From: JBKPNX01 sp050729115
Lineage (GTDB): Bacteria; Pseudomonadota; Alphaproteobacteria; Geminicoccales; Geminicoccaceae
Assembly: GCA_050729115.1 (NCBI GenBank)
Contig: JBOHKK010000328.1
Location: 1 to 6,882, forward strand
Length of the DNA stretch: 6,882 bases
Reading direction: 5' to 3'
In this document: positions 1 to 5,329 of the stretch, one piece after another
Numbering within the stretch: position 1 is the stretch's first letter
How the letters are laid out: every line of letters begins with the position of its first letter
Program-made: the position numbers and the translations under genes
The notes under the pieces: generated by a model
Database searches by the model: none
Told to the model about the DNA's origin: nothing
The model's input: the letters and a program-made list of their open reading frames with translations, nothing else

Positions 1-63
1 CGCCGGGTCGATGGCTGGCCCACCCTCGAGCGCTCACCCAGCGACCTTGACCTCGCCGCCTGA

Positions 64-390
64 ACGCAACAACCATGCCCTTCGGTTCCTACGCTGTCCA
101 ATTTCCACCAACTTCGCGACACGACCGTCTCGGCACTCCTGCCCGAGTCCCAGCAGACGACCGCGCGGCGGATCGGCCTCGGGCTTGCCCTGCTGGCGCG
201 CATCCTGCTCCTGCTCAGCCTGATCTGGATGATCGGACTCACCCAGCCGATCTTCGCGATCGGCGAGTTGGAGGTGTCCTCGCGCGACGTCGTGCTGGGC
301 GCCGGCGGGATCTTCCTGACCGTCAAGGGCACGATGGACCTCGGCGAAGCGGTCCGCGGCAGAGCCGCCCATGCCGGCCAAGAGGCTTGA
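64..390 (+). pseudogene. Remnant of a TerC-family integral membrane protein, truncated at both ends
   Basis: Reading the frame that ends at TGA 388-390 gives a clear TerC-like core. A segment resembling LLPESQQTTARRIGLGLALL starts near base 142. A hydrophobic helix follows (about 180-235), then 'GLTQPIF', and then a second helix with 'GAGGIFLTVKGTMDLGEA', which matches the TerC pattern GGxFLxxKxTxxxH/G. Family members are about 230-250 residues with the GIDN-type metal-site helix near the N-terminus and further helices after this point. Here the N-terminal helix is unrecognisable and the protein stops about 12 residues after the second helix. The frame has a TGA at 61-63 and no ATG, GTG or TTG before the internal Met inside the first helix, so there is no sensible start. 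I read it as a decayed fragment, not a functional gene. The 60 bases before the TGA give a short open stretch in the same frame that I do not recognise. The neighbouring eutE starts 60 bases downstream and looks unrelated. Confidence 0.65.
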
Positions 391-442
391 CCCGGCGGTG
401 AAGATGGGCCGTGTTGTCGATCGCCTGTGAGCCGCAAGCGAA

Positions 443-452
443 AGGAACCATG
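443..452 (+). promoter_or_regulatory. Ribosome binding site and start of eutE
   Basis: AAGGA (442-446, within AAAGGAA) lies 3-4 bases before ATG 450-452. This supports the ATG over the in-frame GTG at 411, which has no purine-rich leader of this quality and would add 13 residues (translated MLSIACEPQAKGT) not expected in the family. The spacing is slightly short. Confidence 0.55.
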
Positions 453-1463
453 GCCGAGCCCTGCCGGGTGTCCGCGACGATCGACCTCGAGGCCGACGGC
501 AAACGGTTCGGGGCGCTGAACGTGCCCCATTCCAGCAATGAGTCGGCCTGGGGCGCGGTACGCGTGCCGATCGTGGTGATCCGGAACGGCGACGGGCCGA
601 CGCTCCTGCTCACCGGCGGCAATCACGGCGACGAGTACGAGGGCCCGATCGCGCTCATCAAGCTCGCCCGCAGCCTTGAGCCGCACCAGATCGCGGGCCG
701 CCTGATCCTGATCCCGGCGCTGAATTTGCCGGCGGTGCAGGCCGGCACCCGCGTCTCGCCGATCGACCAGGTCAACCTGAACCGCGCCTTTCCCGGCCGG
801 TGGGACGGCACGGTCACCGCGATGATTGCCGACTACGTCTGCCGTCACGTCCTGCCGATCTGCGATGCCGTGGTCGACCTGCACGCCGGCGGCAGGACGC
901 TCTCCTTCGTGCCGTTCTGCGGCATGCACGTGCAGGCCGATCCGGCGCAGATGGCGCGGACGCGAGCGGCGATGCTGGCGTTCGGGGCCCCGATCAGCCT
1001 GATGATCGAGGAGTTCGACACGGCCGGCATGCTGGATACCGCGGTCGAGCAGCTGGGCCGGCCGTTCCTGTTCACCGAGCTCGGCGGCGGCGGCGCTGCG
1101 AGCCCCGCCACGGTCAGGGTCGCCGAGCGCGGCATCCGAAACCTGCTTTGCCATTTCGAGGTGCTCGAAGGGGCGCCGGAGCCGGCCGAGACTCGGCTGA
1201 TGCACAGCCCCGATGCCTCGTATTTCACGGTATCCGAGGACCGCGGCCTGTTCGAGCTCCTGGTCGATCTTGGCGCCGAGGTCGCCGCCGGCCAGCCGAT
1301 CGCGCAGATCCACGACGTCGAGAGGCCGGCAAGGCCGCCGGTCGTTTACGAGACGCAACGCTCCGGCCTGCTGATCGGCCGCCGCTGGCCCGGCCTCAGT
1401 GCGCCCGGCGACTGCCTCGCGGTGATCGCGACCAACCATCCGGGCGCGGGAGCCCCGTTGTGA
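450..1463 (+). CDS. eutE: N-acetyl-L-2,4-diaminobutyrate deacetylase-like, succinylglutamate desuccinylase/aspartoacylase family (EutE/DoeB type)
   Basis: This is a 337-residue cytoplasmic zinc amidohydrolase of the M14-like AstE/AspA superfamily. In ectoine catabolism the EutE/DoeB group removes the acetyl group from N-alpha-acetyl-diaminobutyrate to give diaminobutyrate and acetate. Visible signatures: GGNHGDEYEGP at about 56-66 supplies the zinc ligands His59 and Glu62. NLNRAFPG at 109-116 contains the substrate-binding Asn/Arg pair. DLHAGG at 143-148 supplies the third ligand, His145. FTELGGGG at 208-215 contains the likely catalytic Glu210. A C-terminal beta domain (about 250-328) ends in 'GDCLAVIA'. 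The N-terminal 'SAWGAVRVPI' also fits DoeB proteins from memory. Length is normal. The stop overlaps the eutB start (GTGA, 1460-1463), so the two are probably translationally coupled. Family and catalytic residues are clear; the exact acyl substrate is inferred from resemblance and from the eutB-eutC neighbours. Confidence 0.85.
   Translation: MAEPCRVSATIDLEADGKRFGALNVPHSSNESAWGAVRVPIVVIRNGDGPTLLLTGGNHGDEYEGPIALIKLARSLEPHQIAGRLILIPALNLPAVQAGTRVSPIDQVNLNRAFPGRWDGTVTAMIADYVCRHVLPICDAVVDLHAGGRTLSFVPFCGMHVQADPAQMARTRAAMLAFGAPISLMIEEFDTAGMLDTAVEQLGRPFLFTELGGGGAASPATVRVAERGIRNLLCHFEVLEGAPEPAETRLMHSPDASYFTVSEDRGLFELLVDLGAEVAAGQPIAQIHDVERPARPPVVYETQRSGLLIGRRWPGLSAPGDCLAVIATNHPGAGAPL
1448..1463 (+). 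promoter_or_regulatory. Shine-Dalgarno and overlapping GTGA start/stop joining eutE to eutB
   Basis: GGGAG at 1448-1452 sits 7 bases before GTG 1460-1462, which overlaps the eutE TGA 1461-1463. This fixes the eutB start inside a reading frame that stays open upstream for a further 660 bases. The arrangement is typical of termination-reinitiation within an operon. Confidence 0.7.
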
Positions 1464-2455
1464 CCAGCGTCTTGCAGCTCGCCGACGTGTATCGGGCGCG
1501 CGCCGCGATCGCGCCCTGGGTGCGCCGGACGCCGCTGGTCCGCTCAGATGCGCTCGCCCGCACGCCCGGCCGCAGCGTCCACCTCAAGCTCGAGACGCTC
1601 CAGGAGACCGGCTCGTTCAAGCTCCGGGGCGCCACCAACCGGATGCTGGCGCTGAGCGCAGCCGAACGCGAGCGGGGCGTGGTCGCGGTCTCGACCGGCA
1701 ATCATGCGCGCGCCGTCGCCCATGCGGCCAGGAGCCTGAACGTGCCGGCCGCGGTGTTCATGTCGACGCTGGTCCCGCAGCACAAGGTCGAGGCGGTGCG
1801 GGCGCAGGGCGCCGAGGTCCGGATCGTGGGCGAGGGCCAGGACGCGGCCGAGGCGGACGCCAGGCGGCTGGCCAAGGAGCAGGGCAGGGTGTTCGTCTCG
1901 CCGTTCGAGGACCCCCTGGTCATCGCCGGGCAGGGGACCATCGGTCTCGAGCTGCTCGAGGACCTGCCCGATCTCGATACCGCACTCGTGCCGCTGTCCG
2001 GCGGCGGCCTGATCGGCGGCATCGCCGTCGCGCTGAAGAGCGCCGATCCTGCGATCCGGGTGATCGGCGTATCCATGGAGCGGGGCGCTGCGATGTATGA
2101 GAGCCTGCGCGCCGGGCGGCCGGTCGACGTGGTGGAGGAGCCGAGCCTCGCCGACTCCCTGGGCGGCGGCATCGGCCTCGACAACCGCCACACCTTCGCG
2201 CTGGTGCGCGATCTGGTCGACGAGGTCCTCCTGGTGAGCGAGGACGAGATCGCCGCCGCGATGGCGCATTGCTACTGGCACGAGCAGCAGATCGTCGAGG
2301 GCGGCGCCGCCGTCGGCGTCGCGGCGCTGCTCGCAGGCAAGGTCGAGAGTTCGGGTGAGCGGATCGCGGTGGTGCTGAGCGGGCGCAACGTCGACATGCG
2401 GCGGTTCACCGAGCTCATCGGGCTCGACCCGGGGCCCGGCGCCCGGGCGCCCTGA
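1460..2455 (+). CDS. eutB: Hydroxyectoine-utilization dehydratase EutB, PLP-dependent threonine dehydratase/serine racemase fold
   Basis: A 331-residue fold-type II PLP enzyme. Members of the EutB group are threonine-dehydratase-like proteins encoded with eutC in ectoine/hydroxyectoine utilization loci and are thought to act on the hydroxylated compound or its derivative. Motifs in order: RRTPLVRS (22-29); TGSFKLRGA (50-58) with Lys54 as the PLP Schiff-base lysine; STGNHARA (78-85) with Asn81 near the cofactor; GQGTIGLELLEDLP (157-170); the phosphate-binding loop SGGGL (180-184); SMERGAAM (205-212) and DSLGGGIGLDN (232-242), both strongly EutB-like; and SGRN (307-310), where Ser307 would contact the pyridine nitrogen. 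Many relatives have SGGN or SGAN at the last site. There is no C-terminal ACT domain, so it is not a feedback-regulated IlvA. The GTG start overlaps the eutE stop, and eutC follows 14 bases after. Assignment to EutB rather than serine racemase or BhcB rests on motif resemblance and context; chemistry in this organism is inferred. Confidence 0.85.
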   Translation: MTSVLQLADVYRARAAIAPWVRRTPLVRSDALARTPGRSVHLKLETLQETGSFKLRGATNRMLALSAAERERGVVAVSTGNHARAVAHAARSLNVPAAVFMSTLVPQHKVEAVRAQGAEVRIVGEGQDAAEADARRLAKEQGRVFVSPFEDPLVIAGQGTIGLELLEDLPDLDTALVPLSGGGLIGGIAVALKSADPAIRVIGVSMERGAAMYESLRAGRPVDVVEEPSLADSLGGGIGLDNRHTFALVRDLVDEVLLVSEDEIAAAMAHCYWHEQQIVEGGAAVGVAALLAGKVESSGERIAVVLSGRNVDMRRFTELIGLDPGPGARAP

Positions 2456-2458
2456 TCC

Positions 2459-2472
2459 GGGGGAGGGGGATG
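2459..2472 (+). promoter_or_regulatory. Purine-rich ribosome binding site of eutC
   Basis: The run GGGGGAGGGGG (2459-2469) directly precedes ATG 2470-2472, with GGAGG at 2462-2466. The spacer is only about 3 bases, short but with an unusually G-rich leader. It fills most of the 14-base gap after the eutB stop. Confidence 0.55.
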
Positions 2473-3450
2473 GCGCTCACGATCCTGACCGAGGACGAGC
2501 TCAAAGCGTGCCTCGAGCTCGATGACGAGGTCATCGACGCCATCGCCGACGCGTTCACGGCGCTGGCCGCGGGCGGCGTGGTGATGCCGCCGGTCCTGCA
2601 CATGGACCTTTCCGAGGTGCAGGGCGAGGTCGACGTCAAGACCGCGTTCATGCCGGGACTGCCCGGCTTCGCGATCAAGGTGAGCCCTGGCTTCTTCGAC
2701 AATCCCAAGCTCGGCCTGCCGAGCGTGTCCGGCATGATGATGGTGCTGTCGGCCCGGACCGGGTGCCTCGAGGCGCTGCACCTGGACAACGGCTATCTCA
2801 CGGACCTGCGCACCGCCGCCGCCGGCGCCATCGCCGCCCGCCATCTCGCGAGGGAGGATGCCCGCGTCGCCGGCGTGCTCGGCGCCGGCGTCCAGGCGCG
2901 CCTGCAGATCCACGCGCTCTCGATGGTACGACCGATCGAGCGGGTCCTGGTCTGGGCGCGCGACGGCGCCAAGGCCGATGCTTATGCCGACGACGTGGCG
3001 CGGCGCCTCGGGGTCGACGTGATGCCGGTCGGCAGCGCCGAGAAGCTGGTCCTCGAGTCCGACGTGGTCGTGAGCGCGACGCCATCGCGCGCGCCGCTCG
3101 TGGTCGCCGACTGGCTGCAGCCGGGGCTGCACATCACGGCAATCGGCGCCGATGCGCCGGGCAAGAACGAGCTGCATCCGGCGGTGCTCGAGCGCGCCGA
3201 TCTGGTGGTCTGCGACAGCCGCGCCCAGTGCGCCCGCCTGGGCGAGCTGCACCACGCGCTCGAGCAGGGGATCGAGCCGGCCACCATCGAGCTCGGCGAG
3301 ATCACGAGCGGCGCGAGGCCCGGGCGCACCGGCCCCGATCAGATCACGGTGTGCGACCTCACCGGCACGGGCGTCCAGGACACCGCGATCGCGTTGCTGG
3401 CCTACGACAAGGCAAAGGCCGCGGGTCTCGGCACGACCATCGACAACTGA
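2470..3450 (+). CDS. eutC: Ectoine-utilization protein EutC, ornithine cyclodeaminase/mu-crystallin family
   Basis: A 326-residue cytoplasmic NAD(P)-dependent enzyme of the ornithine cyclodeaminase/mu-crystallin fold, full length for the family. Visible features: EVDVKTAFMPGLPGFAIKVSPGFFDNP (53-79) with substrate-binding Lys70; NGYLTDLRTAAAGA (107-120) with Arg114-Thr115; the Rossmann loop GVLGAGVQAR (135-144); VVSATPSRAP (200-209); AIGADAPGKNEL (224-235) with Asp228 at the catalytic position of ornithine cyclodeaminases; DSRAQCARLGELHHA (249-263); and DLTGTGVQDTAIA (296-308). The 'VKTAFMPG' and 'GFFDNPKLGLPS' segments look EutC-specific to me. Family members outside the true cyclodeaminases often reduce imines (ketimine reductase, iminosuccinate reductase BhcD). 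A dehydratase (EutB) feeding an imine to this reductase is therefore a coherent pair. It is the last gene of the tight eutE-eutB-eutC run, and the actual substrate is inferred. Confidence 0.87.
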   Translation: MALTILTEDELKACLELDDEVIDAIADAFTALAAGGVVMPPVLHMDLSEVQGEVDVKTAFMPGLPGFAIKVSPGFFDNPKLGLPSVSGMMMVLSARTGCLEALHLDNGYLTDLRTAAAGAIAARHLAREDARVAGVLGAGVQARLQIHALSMVRPIERVLVWARDGAKADAYADDVARRLGVDVMPVGSAEKLVLESDVVVSATPSRAPLVVADWLQPGLHITAIGADAPGKNELHPAVLERADLVVCDSRAQCARLGELHHALEQGIEPATIELGEITSGARPGRTGPDQITVCDLTGTGVQDTAIALLAYDKAKAAGLGTTIDN

Positions 3451-3515
3451 TCGCCGCGAATCGTCGTGCTTACGCCCGCGTCAGGCGACACACTCGGTTC
3501 ATAGAGCAGCTCGAG

Positions 3516-3965
3516 ATGGAACAGCGCGTCACTCGTCTGGAGGCGCACTTCGAATACATCCGCGATGATCTCGACGAGATCAAAGCGGAGCAAAGGTCGT
3601 TCTCTTCGAAATTGGGTGCCCATGAGGCCCTCTTGAACGACATCCGGGTCCAGCTCGCCAAGCGGCCGACGACTGGTCAGTACTGGGGCATGATCGGGAT
3701 CGTGGGGGCGATCGCCCTGGCGACTGTCGCGATCATCATCACCGGCATCGTCGGCGGCCTCGGCGTCCGGATAGGCTCGCGACCGGTCCTCGTCACGACG
3801 GCGCCATGCGGCCTTTTCGCGGCCACCGGCGGACCTCGCACGATGACCGCACGCTTCCCGATCCTGTATCGGCAGGCAACACGGTGTGGCGATCAGAGGC
3901 GCCTGGGGCTCACACCATGGGCAGCGGGCGGCGGCGGCGCGCGCCGGACAGCGCCTGAACGGTGA
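3516..3965 (+). CDS. Small membrane protein with N-terminal coiled coil and one TM helix, function unknown
   Basis: I do not recognise a named family. From ATG 3516 the 149-residue product begins MEQRVTRLEAHFEYIRDDLDEI, an amphipathic heptad-like coiled coil running to about residue 50. A short linker (RPTTGQYWG) leads to one hydrophobic helix at about 57-82 (MIGIVGAIALATVAIIITGIVGG shape). Similar short proteins with a MEQRVTRLE-type start, a coiled coil and a C-terminal TM helix are frequent hypotheticals in alphaproteobacteria, usually about 90-110 residues. The tail after about residue 88 is Arg/Gly/Ala-rich and looks like translated noncoding DNA. It overlaps the 3' end of the convergent transporter by 56 bases (3910-3965), so the ancestral stop may have been lost; a TAG lies in another frame at 3772-3774. 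The ribosome site is weak and the gap to eutC is 65 bases, so operon membership is uncertain. The N-terminal 90 residues are believable as coding; the tail is doubtful. Confidence 0.55.
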   Translation: MEQRVTRLEAHFEYIRDDLDEIKAEQRSFSSKLGAHEALLNDIRVQLAKRPTTGQYWGMIGIVGAIALATVAIIITGIVGGLGVRIGSRPVLVTTAPCGLFAATGGPRTMTARFPILYRQATRCGDQRRLGLTPWAAGGGGARRTAPER

Positions 3966-4908
3966 TCGCGGTGACGATGATCGCGCCGCCGACAAGCGTG
4001 TAGGTGCTCGGGACCTCGCCGACCGCGAGCCAGACCCAGATCGGCGCGAGCGCGAGCTCGGTCAACGACAGCAGCGTGAGCTCTGCGACCGGGACGTGCC
4101 GGGCCCCGATGGTGAACACGGTGAGCCCGCAGCCGACCTGCACCGCGCCCATGACGGCGCAGAGCGCGAGGTCGCGCGGGCTCAGCACCAGCGCGCTTGC
4201 GATCGAAGGCGCGCCTGCGAGCACGACCGGGAGCGCGATCAGGGCGGCGATCGCGCCCGCAATCGCGACGCAGGGCAGCATGTCGCGCTCGCGGCCGCGA
4301 CGCAGCAGCACGCTGAAGATCGCGAAGCAGAAACTGGCGCCAAGCGCCAGGAGGTTGCCCCGGATCGTGCCGGTCACCAGGCCGCCCCCGACCATGATCA
4401 GGATGCCCACGAGCGCCGCCGCCATGGCGAGCGCGGTCGCCCGCCGGATCGTCTCAGCCAGCATCAGGCGACCGAGAAACGCCGCGAAGAAGGGCGAGGC
4501 GCCGAGCATGAACGTCGCGTTCGCGACCGAGGTGTGGTGCAGCGACAGGACGAAGCCGATGAAGCCGCCCGCCAGCGCGAGCGCGGCGGCGACGCCGCTT
4601 CCGCCGGCATCGCGAAAGGCGCCGATCAGCCGGCCAGGGTGGCGCAGCGCGATGATCAGGGTCAGCGTGAGCGCCAGCGCGATCGAGCGGAACAGCACGA
4701 TCTGCCAGGCGCTCGCATCTTCGATCAGGCGGATCAGCAGGCCGCCCAGGCTCCAGAACACGCCGGCCAGCGCCACCAGGACGACGCCGCGGGCGTAGTC
4801 CGGATCGACGCCCGCACCGAGGTACGGCGCGAGGCGGGCGGTGCCGGCCGCAGGCTCGGCCGCGAGCGGCACGCCGCCGGGTTCGGGAGTGCCGGAGTTT
4901 GCGTCCAT
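3910..4908 (-). CDS. EamA/DMT-superfamily ten-TM transporter
   Basis: A 332-residue inner-membrane protein with two EamA repeats, counted from ATG 4908-4906 (MDANSGTPEPGG...). Approximate TM segments are 41-61, 68-88, 105-123, 129-149, 155-175 (first repeat) and 185-202, 211-231, 248-266, 273-294, 301-320 (second repeat). Hallmarks are GVFWSLGGLLIRLI (49-62), QIVLFRSIALAL (69-80), HHTSVANATFMLGASPFFAAFLG (124-146) and, in the second half, PVAELTLLSLTELALAPIWVWLAVGE (273-298). A basic tail, GARRRRPLPMV, closes the protein. EamA proteins usually export or exchange small metabolites such as amino acids and purine-related compounds; the substrate here is unknown. The 40-residue hydrophilic leader before TM1 is longer than usual and no good Shine-Dalgarno is visible, so the start is moderately certain. 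An upstream extension would read through the palindromic repeat near 5025-5052 and is rejected. The gene is convergent with the eut block and divergent from the dihydropyrimidinase. Confidence 0.85.
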   Translation of the reverse strand: MDANSGTPEPGGVPLAAEPAAGTARLAPYLGAGVDPDYARGVVLVALAGVFWSLGGLLIRLIEDASAWQIVLFRSIALALTLTLIIALRHPGRLIGAFRDAGGSGVAAALALAGGFIGFVLSLHHTSVANATFMLGASPFFAAFLGRLMLAETIRRATALAMAAALVGILIMVGGGLVTGTIRGNLLALGASFCFAIFSVLLRRGRERDMLPCVAIAGAIAALIALPVVLAGAPSIASALVLSPRDLALCAVMGAVQVGCGLTVFTIGARHVPVAELTLLSLTELALAPIWVWLAVGEVPSTYTLVGGAIIVTAITVQALSGARRRRPLPMV

Positions 4909-5019
4909 GGGCACGATACAAGTCAGGCGCGCTCCCGCTTGTCCATAGCGGTCCCGATCTTCACCTCGGCCGCCGCCCGCCGTAGTCTGGCGTGAGGACG
5001 CAACGCATGCGCTTGATTT

Positions 5020-5090
5020 CTTGTCAGGGCCGGGCATTCTTGGGTCCGGCAATCCATCCTGGAGTCACGCATGGCCCGGCCCTGGGTGAT
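5020..5090. repeat. Decayed palindromic intergenic repeat related to the neighbouring MITE-like element
   Basis: CAGGGCCGGGC (5025-5035) is an exact inverted match to GCCCGGCCCTG (5074-5084), giving an 11-bp stem around a 38-base loop. The left side (CTTGTCA...CCGGGC...ATCCA) resembles the left arm of the element at 5114-5254, so this looks like an older, degraded relative. The 13 bases CAGGGCCGGGCAT at 5025-5037 recur in direct orientation at 5260-5272, just past the intact element. Confidence 0.5.
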
Positions 5091-5111
5091 CGGATGTATC
5101 CTCCAGAGCCC

Positions 5112-5256
5112 TAGTGTCGCGACTCCAACTTTTCTTGTCATGCCCGGGCTTGACCCGGGCATCCACGGCTCTTACCGCGAGGCTGTGCGGCGGCTGGAGA
5201 CGTGGACCTTCGGGTCAAGCTCGAGGGTGACAAAGAGGAGCGCAAACGCTGCACTA
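5112..5256. mobile_element. TA-flanked 141-bp palindromic MITE-like element
   Basis: An imperfect palindrome runs from 5114 to 5254 with a TA dinucleotide directly outside each end (5112-5113, 5255-5256), as expected for a TA target duplication of the IS630/Tc1 type. The 54-base arms pair in register with no gaps around a 33-base loop (5168-5200). The inner halves (5141-5167 with 5201-5227) pair well, including GCTTGACCCG, TTGTCA and TCCACG blocks. The outer 27 bases are more diverged (15 of 27 pair by my count), ending GTGTCGCG on the left against CGCTGCAC on the right. The left arm carries the sequence that translates as MPGLDPGIHG, a signature of dispersed alphaproteobacterial repeats. It encodes no transposase, so it would be non-autonomous. 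IS630-type mobilisation is inferred from the TA flanks only. Confidence 0.6.
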
Positions 5257-5300
5257 GGACAGGGCCGGGCATGACAGACAGGGGGAATCTTCCGTCTGCG

Positions 5301-5312
5301 TCAGTGCACTGA
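5301..5312. promoter_or_regulatory. Perfect 12-base palindrome upstream of the dihydropyrimidinase, possible operator
   Basis: TCAGTGCACTGA is a perfect inverted repeat centred 20 bases before the chosen start codon and directly abutting the G-rich ribosome site. Its position would suit a dimeric repressor blocking transcription or early elongation. No regulator gene lies in the window and the site was not seen elsewhere in it, so function is a guess. Confidence 0.3.
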
Positions 5313-5313
5313 T

Positions 5314-5329
5314 GGGGGAGGGCAACATG
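5314..5329 (+). promoter_or_regulatory. Ribosome binding site that sets the dihydropyrimidinase start
   Basis: GGGGGAGGG at 5314-5322, with GGAGG at 5317-5321, lies 5 bases before ATG 5327-5329. The alternative ATG at 5312 would place this strong Shine-Dalgarno inside the coding region, so the downstream ATG (protein beginning MATLIKGGRIV) is preferred. Confidence 0.75.

Noticed and set aside
411..449. GTG at 411 as the eutE start
   Set aside because: It adds 13 residues without family resemblance and lacks the AAAGGAA leader that precedes ATG 450.
800..1459. Upstream extension of the eutB reading frame
   Set aside because: This part overlaps eutE out of frame and reads as Arg/Gly-rich noise; the EutB homology begins right after GTG 1460, which has a good ribosome site.
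2438..2451. Perfect 14-base palindrome GGCGCCCGGGCGCC at the end of eutB
   Set aside because: It lies in coding sequence made only of G and C, where such palindromes arise easily by chance; no T-run follows and eutC starts 18 bases later.
1460..3450. eutB-eutC as the bhcB-bhcD pair of the beta-hydroxyaspartate cycle
   Set aside because: The folds and chemistry are parallel, but the bhcA and bhcC partners are absent and the neighbouring EutE-type deacetylase together with the SMERGAAM and GFFDNPKLGLPS segments fits EutB/EutC better.
3785..3830. Possible terminator hairpin GGCC-TTTTCGC-GGCC between the coiled-coil gene and the transporter
   Set aside because: The stem is only 4 bp, does not extend, and lacks a following T-run on either strand.
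3886..4995. 369-codon open frame antisense to the EamA transporter
   Set aside because: The product is an Arg/Asp/Gln/Ala low-complexity string with no domain; the minus strand shows a clear ten-TM transporter.
4909..5052. 48-codon N-terminal extension of the EamA gene
   Set aside because: Its first residues come from the palindromic repeat near 5025-5052 and the extension is hydrophilic and Arg-rich; ATG 4908 is the more natural start.
5071..5274. 67-codon ORF containing MPGLDPGIHG
   Set aside because: The peptide is the translation of the dispersed palindromic repeat and is often mis-annotated as a hypothetical protein.
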